From: Klebsiella electrica
GTDB taxonomy: Bacteria; Pseudomonadota; Gammaproteobacteria; Enterobacterales; Enterobacteriaceae
Reading direction: 5' to 3'
Assembly (NCBI RefSeq): GCF_006711645.1
Contig: NZ_CP041247.1
Coordinates: forward strand, 3,162,001 to 3,226,000
DNA: 64,000 nucleotides
In this document: in pieces, positions 56,574-64,000 of the stretch
Layout of the letters: the number at the start of each line of letters is the position of its first letter
Numbering within the stretch: the first letter of the stretch is position 1
Notes under the pieces: generated by a model
The model's database searches: none
Seen by the model: only the letters and a program-made list of their open reading frames with translations
Told to the model about the DNA's origin: nothing
Translations under genes and position numbers: made by a program

Positions 56574-56603
56574 CAAAAAGCCCAAGGCGTGAACCTCAGG
56601 CTT
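56574..56603 (-). terminator. Terminator in the late leader
   Basis: On the minus strand AAGCCTGAGG and CCTTGGGCTT pair around TTCACG, followed by TTTTTGC. It lies between two small open frames. Confidence 0.6.
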
Positions 56604-56693
56604 CAGTGTTGATAACTTTCATGGGAAAAGAGTAAAATTTGCGCTATTTACTATCTATATCATTGAAAAAACTGAATATCAGACAGAAAATCT

Positions 56694-56894
56694 TTAAGGA
56701 TACTGTAATACATAATCATCCCTGCCAGAAAGCACGTAAAAAAGACAATCACAGTTATCCAGGTTCTCATCTGTTACTTTCTGCCCCTCGGGATGCTCGT
56801 GGAGAGCTTCAAACTGCGTGTAAAGGTAGTAATACATCGCAGAGCTTACCGCAAGACAACTGACAAAGAACAGTGCGAACCCTATTTTTTTCAC
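56694..56894 (-). CDS. Small membrane or secreted protein
   Basis: A 66-residue protein starting at GTG with AGAGGT six bases upstream. An N-terminal hydrophobic segment (MKKIGFALFFVSCLAVSSAMYYYLY) is either a signal or an anchor. The short acidic remainder has two Cys (NCDCLFY). It lies in the Q-to-holin interval, where prophages often carry small accessory genes. Function unknown. Confidence 0.5.
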   Translation of the reverse strand: MKKIGFALFFVSCLAVSSAMYYYLYTQFEALHEHPEGQKVTDENLDNCDCLFYVLSGRDDYVLQYP

Positions 56895-57097
56895 AACACT
56901 ACCTCTTTACCGTTTTTTGTAAAATAACCGATAAAAGGTAAATGTTTCTTCAACTCTTATCTTCCTCTTGTTAACAGAAAGTAAACAGACAGGAAATCGC
57001 CCCATCGGAGGCTCGCCAGCGCTAGCTAACCTCCTCAAAAACTCATTGGTTCGACGTGGTTAATGCGCATTGCGGTATGCGGTGAAATGCAGAGACA

Positions 57098-57239
57098 AAA
57101 AAGCCCCAGCGAGCGCTGAGGCTTGAGAGTTGTTGGCGTCGCTCTACGACGATGTGACAGGGGTACTGATGCAATGCATCTCGCGAATACCCCTGTCGTA
57201 TCGCCGGAAAGCAAAAACCCCGCAAGGGCGGGGCTTTCG
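57098..57239 (-). other. Three-hairpin structured leader or small RNA
   Basis: Three stems in 140 bp: AAGCCTCAGCGCTCGCTGGGGCTT-type (about 57098-57123; arms AAGCC/GGGCTT on the minus strand with a T-run), GACAGGGGTA/TACCCCTGTC (57156-57165 and 57188-57197, with a small inner stem), and CCCCGC/GCGGGG with AAAA and TTT ends (about 57213-57237). The block lies just after the truncated antiterminator gene, where late promoter pR' and terminator tR' should be. A stable small RNA is possible. Confidence 0.5.
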
Positions 57240-57367
57240 TCATGTTCAAATTGTCGCTTCTCATCGCTGCCATCGTTGCGCAGCTCTGCCAAGCATGAAT
57301 GAATTATCTAAACTTCTGGGTGAAAATCAATGTTAATTTCAATTAAGAGCACAAAAAGCTAAATCGG

Positions 57368-57734
57368 CTAACTTCTCAGGTTTTTGCGGGCGGCTAAAAA
57401 TGCCTTCCCCTGAAATATCTTGAGGCACCATTTCACGCGCTCTCTCGACTGGTCCGCCGTCAGCCAGGGCGCCAACTTCTGAAGTTCTCTGGTTATGTCT
57501 GATATTTTTTTTCGGGTTGTGTAGTAACTCATTCCGACGATGTAAATCGGGTCGGTAACCTCAAAGGCATTCAGTACACACTTCTCCATGAATTCGACGT
57601 CGTCGTTGCTGATGGCGGTATCTATCACGCTGCTCTCCTGCTTTGGCCAGAGAATGGCCTGTGCACGCTTCAAAGCATTGGGCCCACGAAATCCCTCAGC
57701 CCTTGCCTGCTCAATTGCCGCGGTAAAGCGCTCT
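57368..57734 (-). pseudogene. Late antiterminator-like gene, 5'-truncated at the junction
   Basis: About 122 codons remain (LERFTAAIEQARAEGFRGPNA to the end KAFLAARKNLRS). The C-terminal part (SYYTTRKKISDITRELQKLA, then WLTADQSRERVKWCLKIF) has the Y-x(n)-RK-L-W-R-K-W-L pattern of phage late antiterminators of the DUF1133/Q type, and the gene lies where Q should be. Upstream of 57734 the frame stays open into molybdoenzyme DNA by chance, so the apparent ATG at 57880 is not native. The family call is tentative; the truncation is clear. Confidence 0.5.
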
Positions 57735-58072
57735 AAGGATGGAGCGCCATTGGTAAATGGGGCGGGGTTCCTTTTGCCCTCTTCCTCAAAAGGATCGGTG
57801 CCGATCTGCGCGCCAGCTACGTCAGTTTTCGCTGTGCTGATAATTATTATACCAGTATCGACATGGCCACTGCGCTCCATCCCCAGACGATTATTGCATT
57901 AACCTACGATGGCCAGCTATTGCCGCGTAAATATGGTTTTCCGATGAAGTTAAGAATTCCAACCAAGCTCGGCTATAAAAACCCGAAACATATTATGGCG
58001 ATTGAAGTGACCAATCGTTACCCCGGCGGCTACTGGGAAGACCAGGGTTATAACTGGTTCGCGGGTAGTTAA
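57735..58072 (+). pseudogene. Sulfite-oxidase-like molybdoenzyme, 3' fragment
   Basis: About 111 codons of the C-terminal third of a molybdopterin-dependent oxidoreductase. GWSAIGKWGGVPFALFLKRI, RCADNYYTSIDMATALHPQT and PGGYWEDQGYNWFAG are family blocks. A stop codon (TAA, 57734-57736) stands where the block HxCVEGW should begin, exactly where phage sequence starts. The N-terminal cofactor-binding part, including the molybdenum Cys, is gone, so the product cannot work. The MXKDX protein gene follows 49 bp downstream. Confidence 0.82.
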
Positions 58073-58121
58073 TTTATAGCCGTCATCATCCATTATTTAT
58101 ACAACATGAAGGAATTACCAA

Positions 58122-58412
58122 ATGAAAAAAATGAATACCTTACTGATGTGCTCTGCTTTATTTTTCGGTATATCCAGCGTCTACGCTGCCGATAATATGG
58201 CGAAAGATAACATGGCCAAAGATAATATGGCCAAAGATAATATGGGTAAGATGTCTTACAACTGCACGAAAGATAGCATGAAAAAAGAGTGTATGTCGAA
58301 AGATGGGATGTCGAAGGATAGCATGGGCAAGGATGCCATGAGCAAAGACGGTATGGCCAAAGATCCAATGTCGAAAGACAAAATGGGCAAAGACGCGATG
58401 GGTAAACAATAA
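58122..58412 (+). CDS. Pentapeptide MXKDX repeat protein
   Basis: A 96-residue exported protein. The signal peptide MKKMNTLLMCSALFFGISSV ends at about AYA-AD. The mature part is a run of five-residue units such as NMAKD, GMSKD and AMSKD (about a dozen), rich in Met, Lys and Asp, plus two Cys (SYNCTKD and KKECMSK). The family is often found beside sulfite-oxidase-like genes and may bind metal or act in envelope redox stress, but its role is not established. SD AAGGAATTA precedes the ATG. Its usual partner gene is truncated here. Confidence 0.85.
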   Translation: MKKMNTLLMCSALFFGISSVYAADNMAKDNMAKDNMAKDNMGKMSYNCTKDSMKKECMSKDGMSKDSMGKDAMSKDGMAKDPMSKDKMGKDAMGKQ

Positions 58413-58433
58413 CCGCGCCGCCCGGCGACGAGG

Positions 58434-58476
58434 TCAAAGGGGGTGCCTGCCGGTTGGTCAGGTAACCCCCTTTTCA
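58434..58476. terminator. Bidirectional terminator between MXKDX and transketolase genes
   Basis: AAAGGGGG (58436-58443) pairs with CCCCCTTT (58466-58473), with an inner CCTG/CAGG stem. A- and T-runs at the ends suit both convergent genes. Confidence 0.75.
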
Positions 58477-58516
58477 TTTCATGGAGCCAAAGCCCGCGCG
58501 TTCTGCGACGCTATGA

Positions 58517-60520
58517 CTACAGCAGCGCTTTCGCTTTAGCGACCACGTTGTCAACGGTGAAGCCGAACTCTTCGAACAGCAGCTCTGCCGGCGCAGACTC
58601 ACCGAAGGTGGTCATGCCAACGATAGCGCCGTTCAGGCCGACGTATTTGAACCAGTAGTCAGCAATTCCGGCTTCGATGGCCACGCGAGCAGAGACCGCT
58701 TTCGGCAGTACGGATTCACGGTACGCCGCATCCTGCTTGTCGAACGCGTCGGTAGACGGCATGGAGACCACGCGCGCCTTCACCCCTTCGGCAGTCAGTT
58801 TGTCCCACGCGGCAACCGCCAGCTCCACTTCAGAGCCGGTGGCAATGAAGATAAGCTCCGGCTGACCGGCGCACTCTTTCAGCACGTAGCCACCGCGAGC
58901 GATGTCTTTCAACTGCTGTTCGCTACGATCCTGCTGCGCCAGGTTCTGACGAGAGAGAATCAGCGCGGTCGGGCCGTCGTGACGCTCAACGCCATATTTC
59001 CACGCCACCGCCGATTCCACCTGGTCACACGGACGCCATGTGGACATGTTCGGAGTCACGCGCAGGGAAGCCACCTGCTCTACCGGCTGGTGAGTCGGGC
59101 CATCTTCGCCCAGGCCGATGGAGTCGTGGGTGTAGACCATCACCTGACGCTGTTTCATCAGCGCCGCCATACGCACCGCGTTACGGGCATATTCCACGAA
59201 CATCAGGAAGGTGGAGGTGTACGGCAGGAAACCACCGTGCAGAGAGATCCCGTTGGCGATCGCGGTCATGCCGAATTCACGCACGCCGTAATGGATATAG
59301 TTACCGGCGGTGTCTTCGTTAATCGCTTTCGAACCAGACCAGAGAGTCAGGTTGGACGGTGCCAGGTCAGCGGAACCGCCGAGGAATTCCGGCAGCAGCG
59401 GACCAAACGCTTCAATCGCATTCTGCGACGCTTTACGGCTGGCGATTTTCGCCGGGTTAGCCTGCAGCTTAGCGATAAATTCACTGGCTTTGGCGTCGAA
59501 GTCAGCCGGCATTTCGCCCTTCATACGACGGGTGAATTCAGCCGCTTCCTGCGGGAAGGCTTTGGCGTAGGCCGCGAATTTTTCGTTCCAGGCAGACTCT
59601 TTCGCCTGACCGGCTTCTTTGGCATCCCACTGCGCATAGATGTCAGACGGGATGTCGAAGGCCGGATGTTTCCAGCCCAGCGCTTCGCGGGTCAGCGCGA
59701 TTTCTGCATCACCCAGCGGGGCGCCGTGAGAGTCGTGAGTACCGGCTTTGTTCGGCGAACCGAAACCGATGATGGTTTTGCACATCAGCAGGGACGGTTT
59801 GTCGGTGACCGCACGCGCTTCTTCTACCGCGCGTTTGATGGCGTCAGCGTCGTGACCGTCAACGCCGCGCACCACGTGCCAGCCGTAGGCTTCGAAACGC
59901 TTCGCGGTGTCATCGGTGAACCAGCCTTCTACATGACCGTCGATGGAGATCCCGTTATCATCATAGAACGCCACCAGTTTACCCAGTTTCAGGGTACCGG
60001 CCAGGGAGCAGACCTCGTGAGAGATCCCTTCCATCATGCAGCCGTCGCCCATAAAGGCGTAGGTGAAGTGGTCGACGATATCGTGGCCCGGACGGTTGAA
60101 CTGCGCAGCCAGCGTTTTTTCCGCGATAGCCATGCCCACGGCGTTAGCAATCCCCTGGCCCAACGGGCCGGTGGTGGTTTCAACGCCAGCGGTGTAGCCC
60201 ACTTCCGGGTGGCCCGGCGTCTTAGAGTGCAGCTGACGGAAGTTTTTCAGCTCTTCGATCGGCAGATCATAACCGGTGAGGTGCAGCAGGCTGTAAATCA
60301 GCATGGAGCCGTGGCCGTTGGACAGCACAAAGCGGTCGCGGTCGGCCCAGGCCGGGTTGTTCGGGTTATGTCGCAGGAAGTCCCGCCACAGGACCTCCGC
60401 AATGTCAGCCATCCCCATCGGGGCACCGGGGTGGCCGGATTTGGCTTTCTGTACCGCATCCATGCTCAGCGCACGCAGCGCGTTGGCGCACAGACGGCGG
60501 GGGGTTTTCGTGGTGTTCAT
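58517..60520 (-). CDS. tktB: Transketolase
   Basis: A 667-residue thiamine-diphosphate enzyme of the pentose phosphate pathway that moves two-carbon units between sugar phosphates. TPP motif [18 protein letters not shown] is present, with [15 protein letters not shown] and [20 protein letters not shown]. The length equals E. coli TktB (TktA has 663), and it directly follows a TalA-type transaldolase, as tktB does in E. coli. I use tktB on that basis; a search is needed to exclude a third paralogue. Confidence 0.9.
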   Translation of the reverse strand: MNTTKTPRRLCANALRALSMDAVQKAKSGHPGAPMGMADIAEVLWRDFLRHNPNNPAWADRDRFVLSNGHGSMLIYSLLHLTGYDLPIEELKNFRQLHSKTPGHPEVGYTAGVETTTGPLGQGIANAVGMAIAEKTLAAQFNRPGHDIVDHFTYAFMGDGCMMEGISHEVCSLAGTLKLGKLVAFYDDNGISIDGHVEGWFTDDTAKRFEAYGWHVVRGVDGHDADAIKRAVEEARAVTDKPSLLMCKTIIGFGSPNKAGTHDSHGAPLGDAEIALTREALGWKHPAFDIPSDIYAQWDAKEAGQAKESAWNEKFAAYAKAFPQEAAEFTRRMKGEMPADFDAKASEFIAKLQANPAKIASRKASQNAIEAFGPLLPEFLGGSADLAPSNLTLWSGSKAINEDTAGNYIHYGVREFGMTAIANGISLHGGFLPYTSTFLMFVEYARNAVRMAALMKQRQVMVYTHDSIGLGEDGPTHQPVEQVASLRVTPNMSTWRPCDQVESAVAWKYGVERHDGPTALILSRQNLAQQDRSEQQLKDIARGGYVLKECAGQPELIFIATGSEVELAVAAWDKLTAEGVKARVVSMPSTDAFDKQDAAYRESVLPKAVSARVAIEAGIADYWFKYVGLNGAIVGMTTFGESAPAELLFEEFGFTVDNVVAKAKALL

Positions 60521-60538
60521 GAGCTTCTTTCCCTGCCC

Positions 60539-61489
60539 TTACAGCATCTGCTGAATCTGGTTTTCCAGTTTGACCTGATCGACGGCGAACAGCCGGATAC
60601 CTTCCGCCAGTTTTTCCACCGCCATCGGATCCTGATGATGCTGCCAGAGGAACGCCGCCTGCATCATCGGGCTGGGGCGAGTTTCCGTGACGCAGCCTGG
60701 CGCCAGCTGGCGACTCAGCGTCCCTGCACTGGCGGCCAGCTCATCGAGCAGCGCCGGGGAGATGGTCAGACGGTCACAGCCCGCCAGCGCCTGGATCTGC
60801 TCAATGCGGCGGAAGCTAGCCCCCATCACCACGGTGTCGTAGCCGTGAGATTTGTAGTACTGATAAATCTGGCGCACGGAAACCACGCCCGGATCGCTGT
60901 CGACCTGATACTCAGCCTGCGGCTGGTTTTTCTGATACCAGTCATAAATACGCCCGACGAACGGCGAGATTAAAAAGACGCCCGCTTCGGCGCAGGCCCG
61001 CGCCTGTGCGAAGGAGAACAGCAGGGTCAGATTACAGTTGATGCCGCTCTGCTCCAGCTCCTCTGCGGCGCGAATGCCCTCCCAGGTGGCGGCGAGTTTG
61101 ATGAGGATGCGCTCCGGCCCAATGCCGTTCTTTGCATACATCTGGATAAGCTTGCGCGCTTTCGACACGCACATCCCGCGATCCCAGGCAAAACGGGCAT
61201 CGACTTCGGTAGAAATACGCCCCGGCACGTGACGTAGCACCTCAGTGCCGATATCCACCGCGACCTGATCACTGGCGTTAATCAGCTGGGTTTCTGCGCT
61301 GCCGCCCTGCTGACGCGCCTTGCCGATTGCGTCGGCAATCAGCGCCTGATATTGCGGGAGCTGCGCGGCCTTCAGCACCAGCGAAGGGTTGGTGGTGGCA
61401 TCCTGCGGGGCAAACTTTTTAATCGATTCGATATCACCGGTATCGGCCACCACGGTGGTATATTTTTTCAGCTCGTCTAACTGGCTCAT
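60539..61489 (-). CDS. talA: Transaldolase A
   Basis: A 316-residue class I transaldolase, the E. coli TalA length. The Schiff-base Lys is in [20 protein letters not shown], and the N-terminal signature is [17 protein letters not shown]. It exchanges a dihydroxyacetone unit between sedoheptulose-7-phosphate and glyceraldehyde-3-phosphate. It lies 18 bp before the transketolase gene. Upstream on the same strand is a sugar-acid gene set, so it may be co-transcribed with it, as sugar phosphates from that route could enter here. Confidence 0.93.
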   Translation of the reverse strand: MSQLDELKKYTTVVADTGDIESIKKFAPQDATTNPSLVLKAAQLPQYQALIADAIGKARQQGGSAETQLINASDQVAVDIGTEVLRHVPGRISTEVDARFAWDRGMCVSKARKLIQMYAKNGIGPERILIKLAATWEGIRAAEELEQSGINCNLTLLFSFAQARACAEAGVFLISPFVGRIYDWYQKNQPQAEYQVDSDPGVVSVRQIYQYYKSHGYDTVVMGASFRRIEQIQALAGCDRLTISPALLDELAASAGTLSRQLAPGCVTETRPSPMMQAAFLWQHHQDPMAVEKLAEGIRLFAVDQVKLENQIQQML

Positions 61490-61519
61490 AGTCTGTTCCT
61501 TATATTACGACTGCGGATA

Positions 61520-61978
61520 TTAATCTCTGGCGTGCTGGTGTTCGTAATAGTCGATACGCTCCACTTTTGACGCGGAGCCGCCGCCTTCATATTCGGATTC
61601 AAGCCAGGCCTGAATAATTTTTTTGCCCAGCTCCGGGCCAATCACGCGCGCGCCAAGGGTAATAATCTGCGCGTTATTACTTTTGCGCGCCCGCTCGGCG
61701 GAGAAAGTATCGTGGCATTGGGCGGCACGTACTCCCGGTACTTTATTCGCCACAATGCTCATCCCAATACCGGTGCCGCAAATCAGGATGCCGCGATCGT
61801 GCTCGCCCTGCTTTATCGACATCGCCACCGCATGAGCAACATCCGGATAGACCGTACTGCCCTGGCGTTTATCGCTGCTGTAATCCGCGACCTTCATCCC
61901 GAGCCCATTCAGATAAGCGACGATAGCGTCGCGGAAAGCATAGGCGGCATCATCCGCACCAATAGCGATTGTTTTCAT
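61520..61978 (-). CDS. RpiB/LacAB-family sugar-phosphate isomerase
   Basis: A 152-residue aldose-ketose isomerase. The catalytic Cys is in ILICGTGIGMSIVANK, and the phosphate/substrate residues are in HDTFSAERARKSNNAQI. The start reads GADDAAYAFRD, where E. coli RpiB has GCDHVGF, so an active-site His is replaced by Asp. RpiB-type homologues acting on tetrulose phosphates differ from RpiB in similar ways. It lies 31 bp before talA. The substrate is probably a four- or five-carbon ketose phosphate made by the upstream kinase route. Confidence 0.85.
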   Translation of the reverse strand: MKTIAIGADDAAYAFRDAIVAYLNGLGMKVADYSSDKRQGSTVYPDVAHAVAMSIKQGEHDRGILICGTGIGMSIVANKVPGVRAAQCHDTFSAERARKSNNAQIITLGARVIGPELGKKIIQAWLESEYEGGGSASKVERIDYYEHQHARD

Positions 61979-62006
61979 GATAATTTCCTTAATTTAGCTC
62001 CAGGTC

Positions 62007-62381
62007 TTAATTTAGATCCTGATAGAAAGATATTCGGTCACCACGCTGGATATCATGTGGTGATTGACCACACAGATGTACCATCCCCGGTAATTCAGCC
62101 GTTGCAGCACCATCAAAATTTAAAGTGATATGGCCAAGCTGTTTTAAATTTGCCGTTGCAACACTACCTACCGCCGTCACCCGATAAATAGCCTGATTTA
62201 TTTTCATTATCTGCCCGGGTGATAATTCAGCCGTTAGCTCACTGCCCCGGTGTACCGCGCAATACATCGCAATATCGTCAGGAACGGGCTCAGAGAATAA
62301 GATTAGCTTCTGTTCCTGCAGATAGTTTTCAACATACTCCCCGACAGCCGTGATAAGTAATGAATACAACGGCACAGTCAT
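62007..62381 (-). CDS. Stand-alone PTS glucitol/sorbitol-type EIIA
   Basis: A 124-residue EIIA-Gut family protein (E. coli SrlB has 123). Features are YCAVHRGSEL with the likely phospho-His, YRVTAVGSVATANLKQLGHI and the C-terminal GDRISFY. I chose the ATG at 62381 (MTVPLYSLL) because it matches the family length; longer starts are unsupported. No EIIB or EIIC gene is visible; the neighbour is a KdgT-type permease. It overlaps nothing and starts 1 bp before the permease stop. It may regulate the permease or be an orphan. Confidence 0.8.
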   Translation of the reverse strand: MTVPLYSLLITAVGEYVENYLQEQKLILFSEPVPDDIAMYCAVHRGSELTAELSPGQIMKINQAIYRVTAVGSVATANLKQLGHITLNFDGAATAELPGMVHLCGQSPHDIQRGDRISFYQDLN

Positions 62382-62382
62382 A

Positions 62383-63414
62383 TTATTTGTTTCCTTTTGC
62401 GGCATGAGAAGATAATGCCACCTTCTCTTCACTGCTCTTTTCTTTCACCGGTTCAACCGCCGGCGCGCGCTTTTTCAGACGTTTATCAAACCAGGCCACC
62501 AGTACCGGCGCGGTAATCATCGTGATGATGCTCGCCGTCGCCAGCTGTGCGGTGGCGGCATCAACGTACATCGCCAGCGAGGGGTCGGCTTGAGCGACCA
62601 TTGCTGGCGTCAGCGCCGAGCTGGCTGCCGTCGTACCCAGCGCGGCTCCCAGCGCGGTTTTCTTCTTCAGGAACAGGTTGTAGATAAAATAGAACACAAT
62701 GCCGGTTACCGCAGAGATAATGCCGAGCAGGATCCCCGACAGACCGGCGGTAAATACCGTGTTGATACTGGAATTGGCGCCGATAGCAAACGACATAATA
62801 ATAATGATTAGCGGCTGAGCGGCGGCGCACAGCTGTTTAAAACGCTTATCAAGGTTGCCCCACAGCATCCCAATCAGCAGCGGGATCAGCATCGACAGCA
62901 GCGCGGCGAAAGGAATATTGGCCAGGCCGCTGACCCCCAGCACCATCATAGTAACAAACGGGCCGTCCTTGACGCAGAAGACGGAGATCGCCCCGGCGTC
63001 GCTGGCATCGCCGTAGTTGCTGCACAGCGCGATATACAGCGAGCTGTTGGAGCTGGTTAAACAGGCAATCAGCGCCAGCGTGGAAATCCCGAGGAAACCG
63101 TTAGGGCCGAACAGCGCCCCCGCAGCCCACACTGCCAGCGCGCCGGCGAGACATTTAAGGAATAGCAGTACCGCACCTTTATAAAGCGGCAGCCCGGCCT
63201 GACGGATATTAATCGAGGTGCCGCAAATGAGTAGGAAAATCCCCATCATCGCGCTGGAACCGACTTTGAATAATGCGGTTGTCGGGCCGCCGATGCCCAG
63301 CACTTCGGGGGCCAGGGTATTAATAAAAATCGCCGCAAGCAGTGGGATAATAATTAAACCGCCTGGCACCTTGTTCATCTTTTCAAGTATATTTATGTTC
63401 ATAGGGTAACTCAT
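62383..63414 (-). CDS. KdgT-type 2-keto-3-deoxygluconate permease
   Basis: A 343-residue inner-membrane permease of the KdgT family, with about ten TM segments. Features are KVPGGLIIIPLLAAIFINTL, FLLICGTSINIRQAG and TAASSALTPAMVAQADPSL. Family members import sugar acids by proton symport. The basic C-terminal tail has about 35 residues beyond the last TM (KRAPAVEPVKEKSSEEK). ATGs at 63414 and 63402 are both possible; neither has a strong SD. It is downstream of a four-carbon acid sugar kinase gene. Confidence 0.85.
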   Translation of the reverse strand: MSYPMNINILEKMNKVPGGLIIIPLLAAIFINTLAPEVLGIGGPTTALFKVGSSAMMGIFLLICGTSINIRQAGLPLYKGAVLLFLKCLAGALAVWAAGALFGPNGFLGISTLALIACLTSSNSSLYIALCSNYGDASDAGAISVFCVKDGPFVTMMVLGVSGLANIPFAALLSMLIPLLIGMLWGNLDKRFKQLCAAAQPLIIIIMSFAIGANSSINTVFTAGLSGILLGIISAVTGIVFYFIYNLFLKKKTALGAALGTTAASSALTPAMVAQADPSLAMYVDAATAQLATASIITMITAPVLVAWFDKRLKKRAPAVEPVKEKSSEEKVALSSHAAKGNK

Positions 63415-63494
63415 AAATTATGATTTGACAGAGATAACGACGCAATACTACCCAGACGACCATTACGCCGATTTTTATTTATATGAATTATTAA

Positions 63495-64000
63495 TTATTG
63501 CTGCGCTTCTTTATAAATTCTTTCGACAATGGTGCTAATAATATCCTCCGGCCCGGTTAAACCGCCTTTGCCAATGCAAATCAGGCCGGCATAATCGCCG
63601 CCGATAATACGCACCATATCGGTTTGCGGTATCACATAGTCAATCATTTCAATTCCCGTGGCGCCGAGTTCTTTAAGAACATTCACCATCGTGTCGCCAC
63701 CGGTCATATACAGACCTTTAATTTCTCCCGACGCGCAGCTAAGCACTTCACGGACAATATTCCCCAATCCCTGGTTAATATTTTTCGCAGCCTGACCGTG
63801 CGCCAGACCAAAGCGCTGTTCTTCTTCCTGTAGATCCAGCAGTCGTCCGGTTAACGCTGATTCAAAAACGAATATGGCGTTCTGCTGCGCCGGTACGCAC
63901 TGCCGGGCATGCTGTACCACGCGATTAACTTCGATTTCAGCGGCGTTTTTCCTGTCGACCAACAGTTCGGCGTCAACGGGGATGTGGCAAACCCTTTCAT
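63495..64000 (-). CDS. Four-carbon acid sugar kinase (DUF1537), C-terminal part
   Basis: The frame enters from beyond the right edge and ends at 63495, so about 167 codons are present, all from the nucleotide-binding half. Family blocks are GLYMTGGDTMVNVLKELGA, DYAGLICIGKGGLTGPEDII. DUF1537 kinases (OtnK, DtnK) phosphorylate D-/L-threonate or erythronate derivatives. It is the first visible gene of a minus-strand cluster with a KdgT-type permease, an RpiB-like isomerase and transaldolase/transketolase. Confidence 0.85.
   Translation of the reverse strand, partial: ERVCHIPVDAELLVDRKNAAEIEVNRVVQHARQCVPAQQNAIFVFESALTGRLLDLQEEEQRFGLAHGQAAKNINQGLGNIVREVLSCASGEIKGLYMTGGDTMVNVLKELGATGIEMIDYVIPQTDMVRIIGGDYAGLICIGKGGLTGPEDIISTIVERIYKEAQQ

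Noticed and set aside
57035..57292. Overlapping minus-strand frames of 76-85 codons
   Set aside because: They cover hairpins and terminators and have no SD or domain.
57735..57880. Native start of the antiterminator-like gene at ATG 57,880
   Set aside because: This DNA encodes conserved molybdoenzyme residues on the other strand, so the upstream part of the frame is accidental.
58979..60973. 664-codon plus-strand open frame opposite the transketolase gene
   Set aside because: Antisense shadow of a highly conserved GC-rich gene; no domain and no start signal.

Overview
The window looks like chromosome from an enterobacterium close to Klebsiella, Raoultella or Enterobacter. The block icd-rluE-nudJ-mnmA-hflD-purB-phoPQ-roxA-pepT-potAB (19.0-32.2 kb) has the Escherichia coli gene order. 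The proteins read as close relatives of the E. coli ones, and the flanks carry Klebsiella-type accessory genes. The genus is an inference; no rRNA or species marker is present.

Layout. (1) 0-5.7 kb, minus strand: a catabolic cluster with an RpiR-type regulator, class III aminotransferase, carboxymuconolactone-decarboxylase-fold protein, a complete polar amino-acid ABC importer and the start of a C45-family amide hydrolase or acyltransferase. Two copies of a GATACATATGTAT palindrome lie in it. (2) 6-8.1 kb: mesX-mesD, a folate-independent methionine synthase pair. (3) 8.3-18.8 kb: a variable zone beside icd with a GNAT enzyme, yaiL, a decayed EamA transporter, a diguanylate cyclase, a LysE-type exporter, an MFS transporter, and a methyltransferase gene split by a complete IS66-family element with 8-bp target duplications. 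(4) 19-32.2 kb: the conserved icd-to-pot block. potA carries a stop at the codon matching E. coli codon 5, and potB runs into prophage DNA in its last codons, so potC and potD do not follow.

(5) 32.2-57.7 kb: a prophage remnant with a full P22/Sf6-type late module on the minus strand: phage-21-type pinholin, SAR endolysin, Rz/Rz1, terminase, portal, scaffold, coat, gp4, gp10, gp26, gp14, gp7, gp20, gp16 and a P22-headed tailspike. It also has an immI-like Mnt/KilA-N locus. The early half (integrase, repressor, replication) is missing. Accessory genes on the opposite strand include a probable PD-(D/E)xK nuclease, a two-TM miniprotein and a ClpP-fold protease between terS and the lysis genes, and a secreted protein in the sieA slot.

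(6) 57.7-64 kb: the prophage ends inside a probable late-antiterminator gene, fused directly to the 3' third of a sulfite-oxidase-like molybdoenzyme gene. An MXKDX repeat protein gene follows. Then comes a minus-strand sugar-acid cluster: four-carbon acid sugar kinase, KdgT-type permease, stand-alone glucitol-type EIIA, RpiB-like isomerase, transaldolase and transketolase.

The two prophage flanks (pot operon and molybdoenzyme/tkt locus) are not neighbours in E. coli, so the remnant probably marks a chromosomal rearrangement or an assembly join. The strongest candidate for an undescribed system is the nuclease/miniprotein/ClpP-like cassette at 51,986-53,635. All function calls come from reading the sequence; no database search was run.
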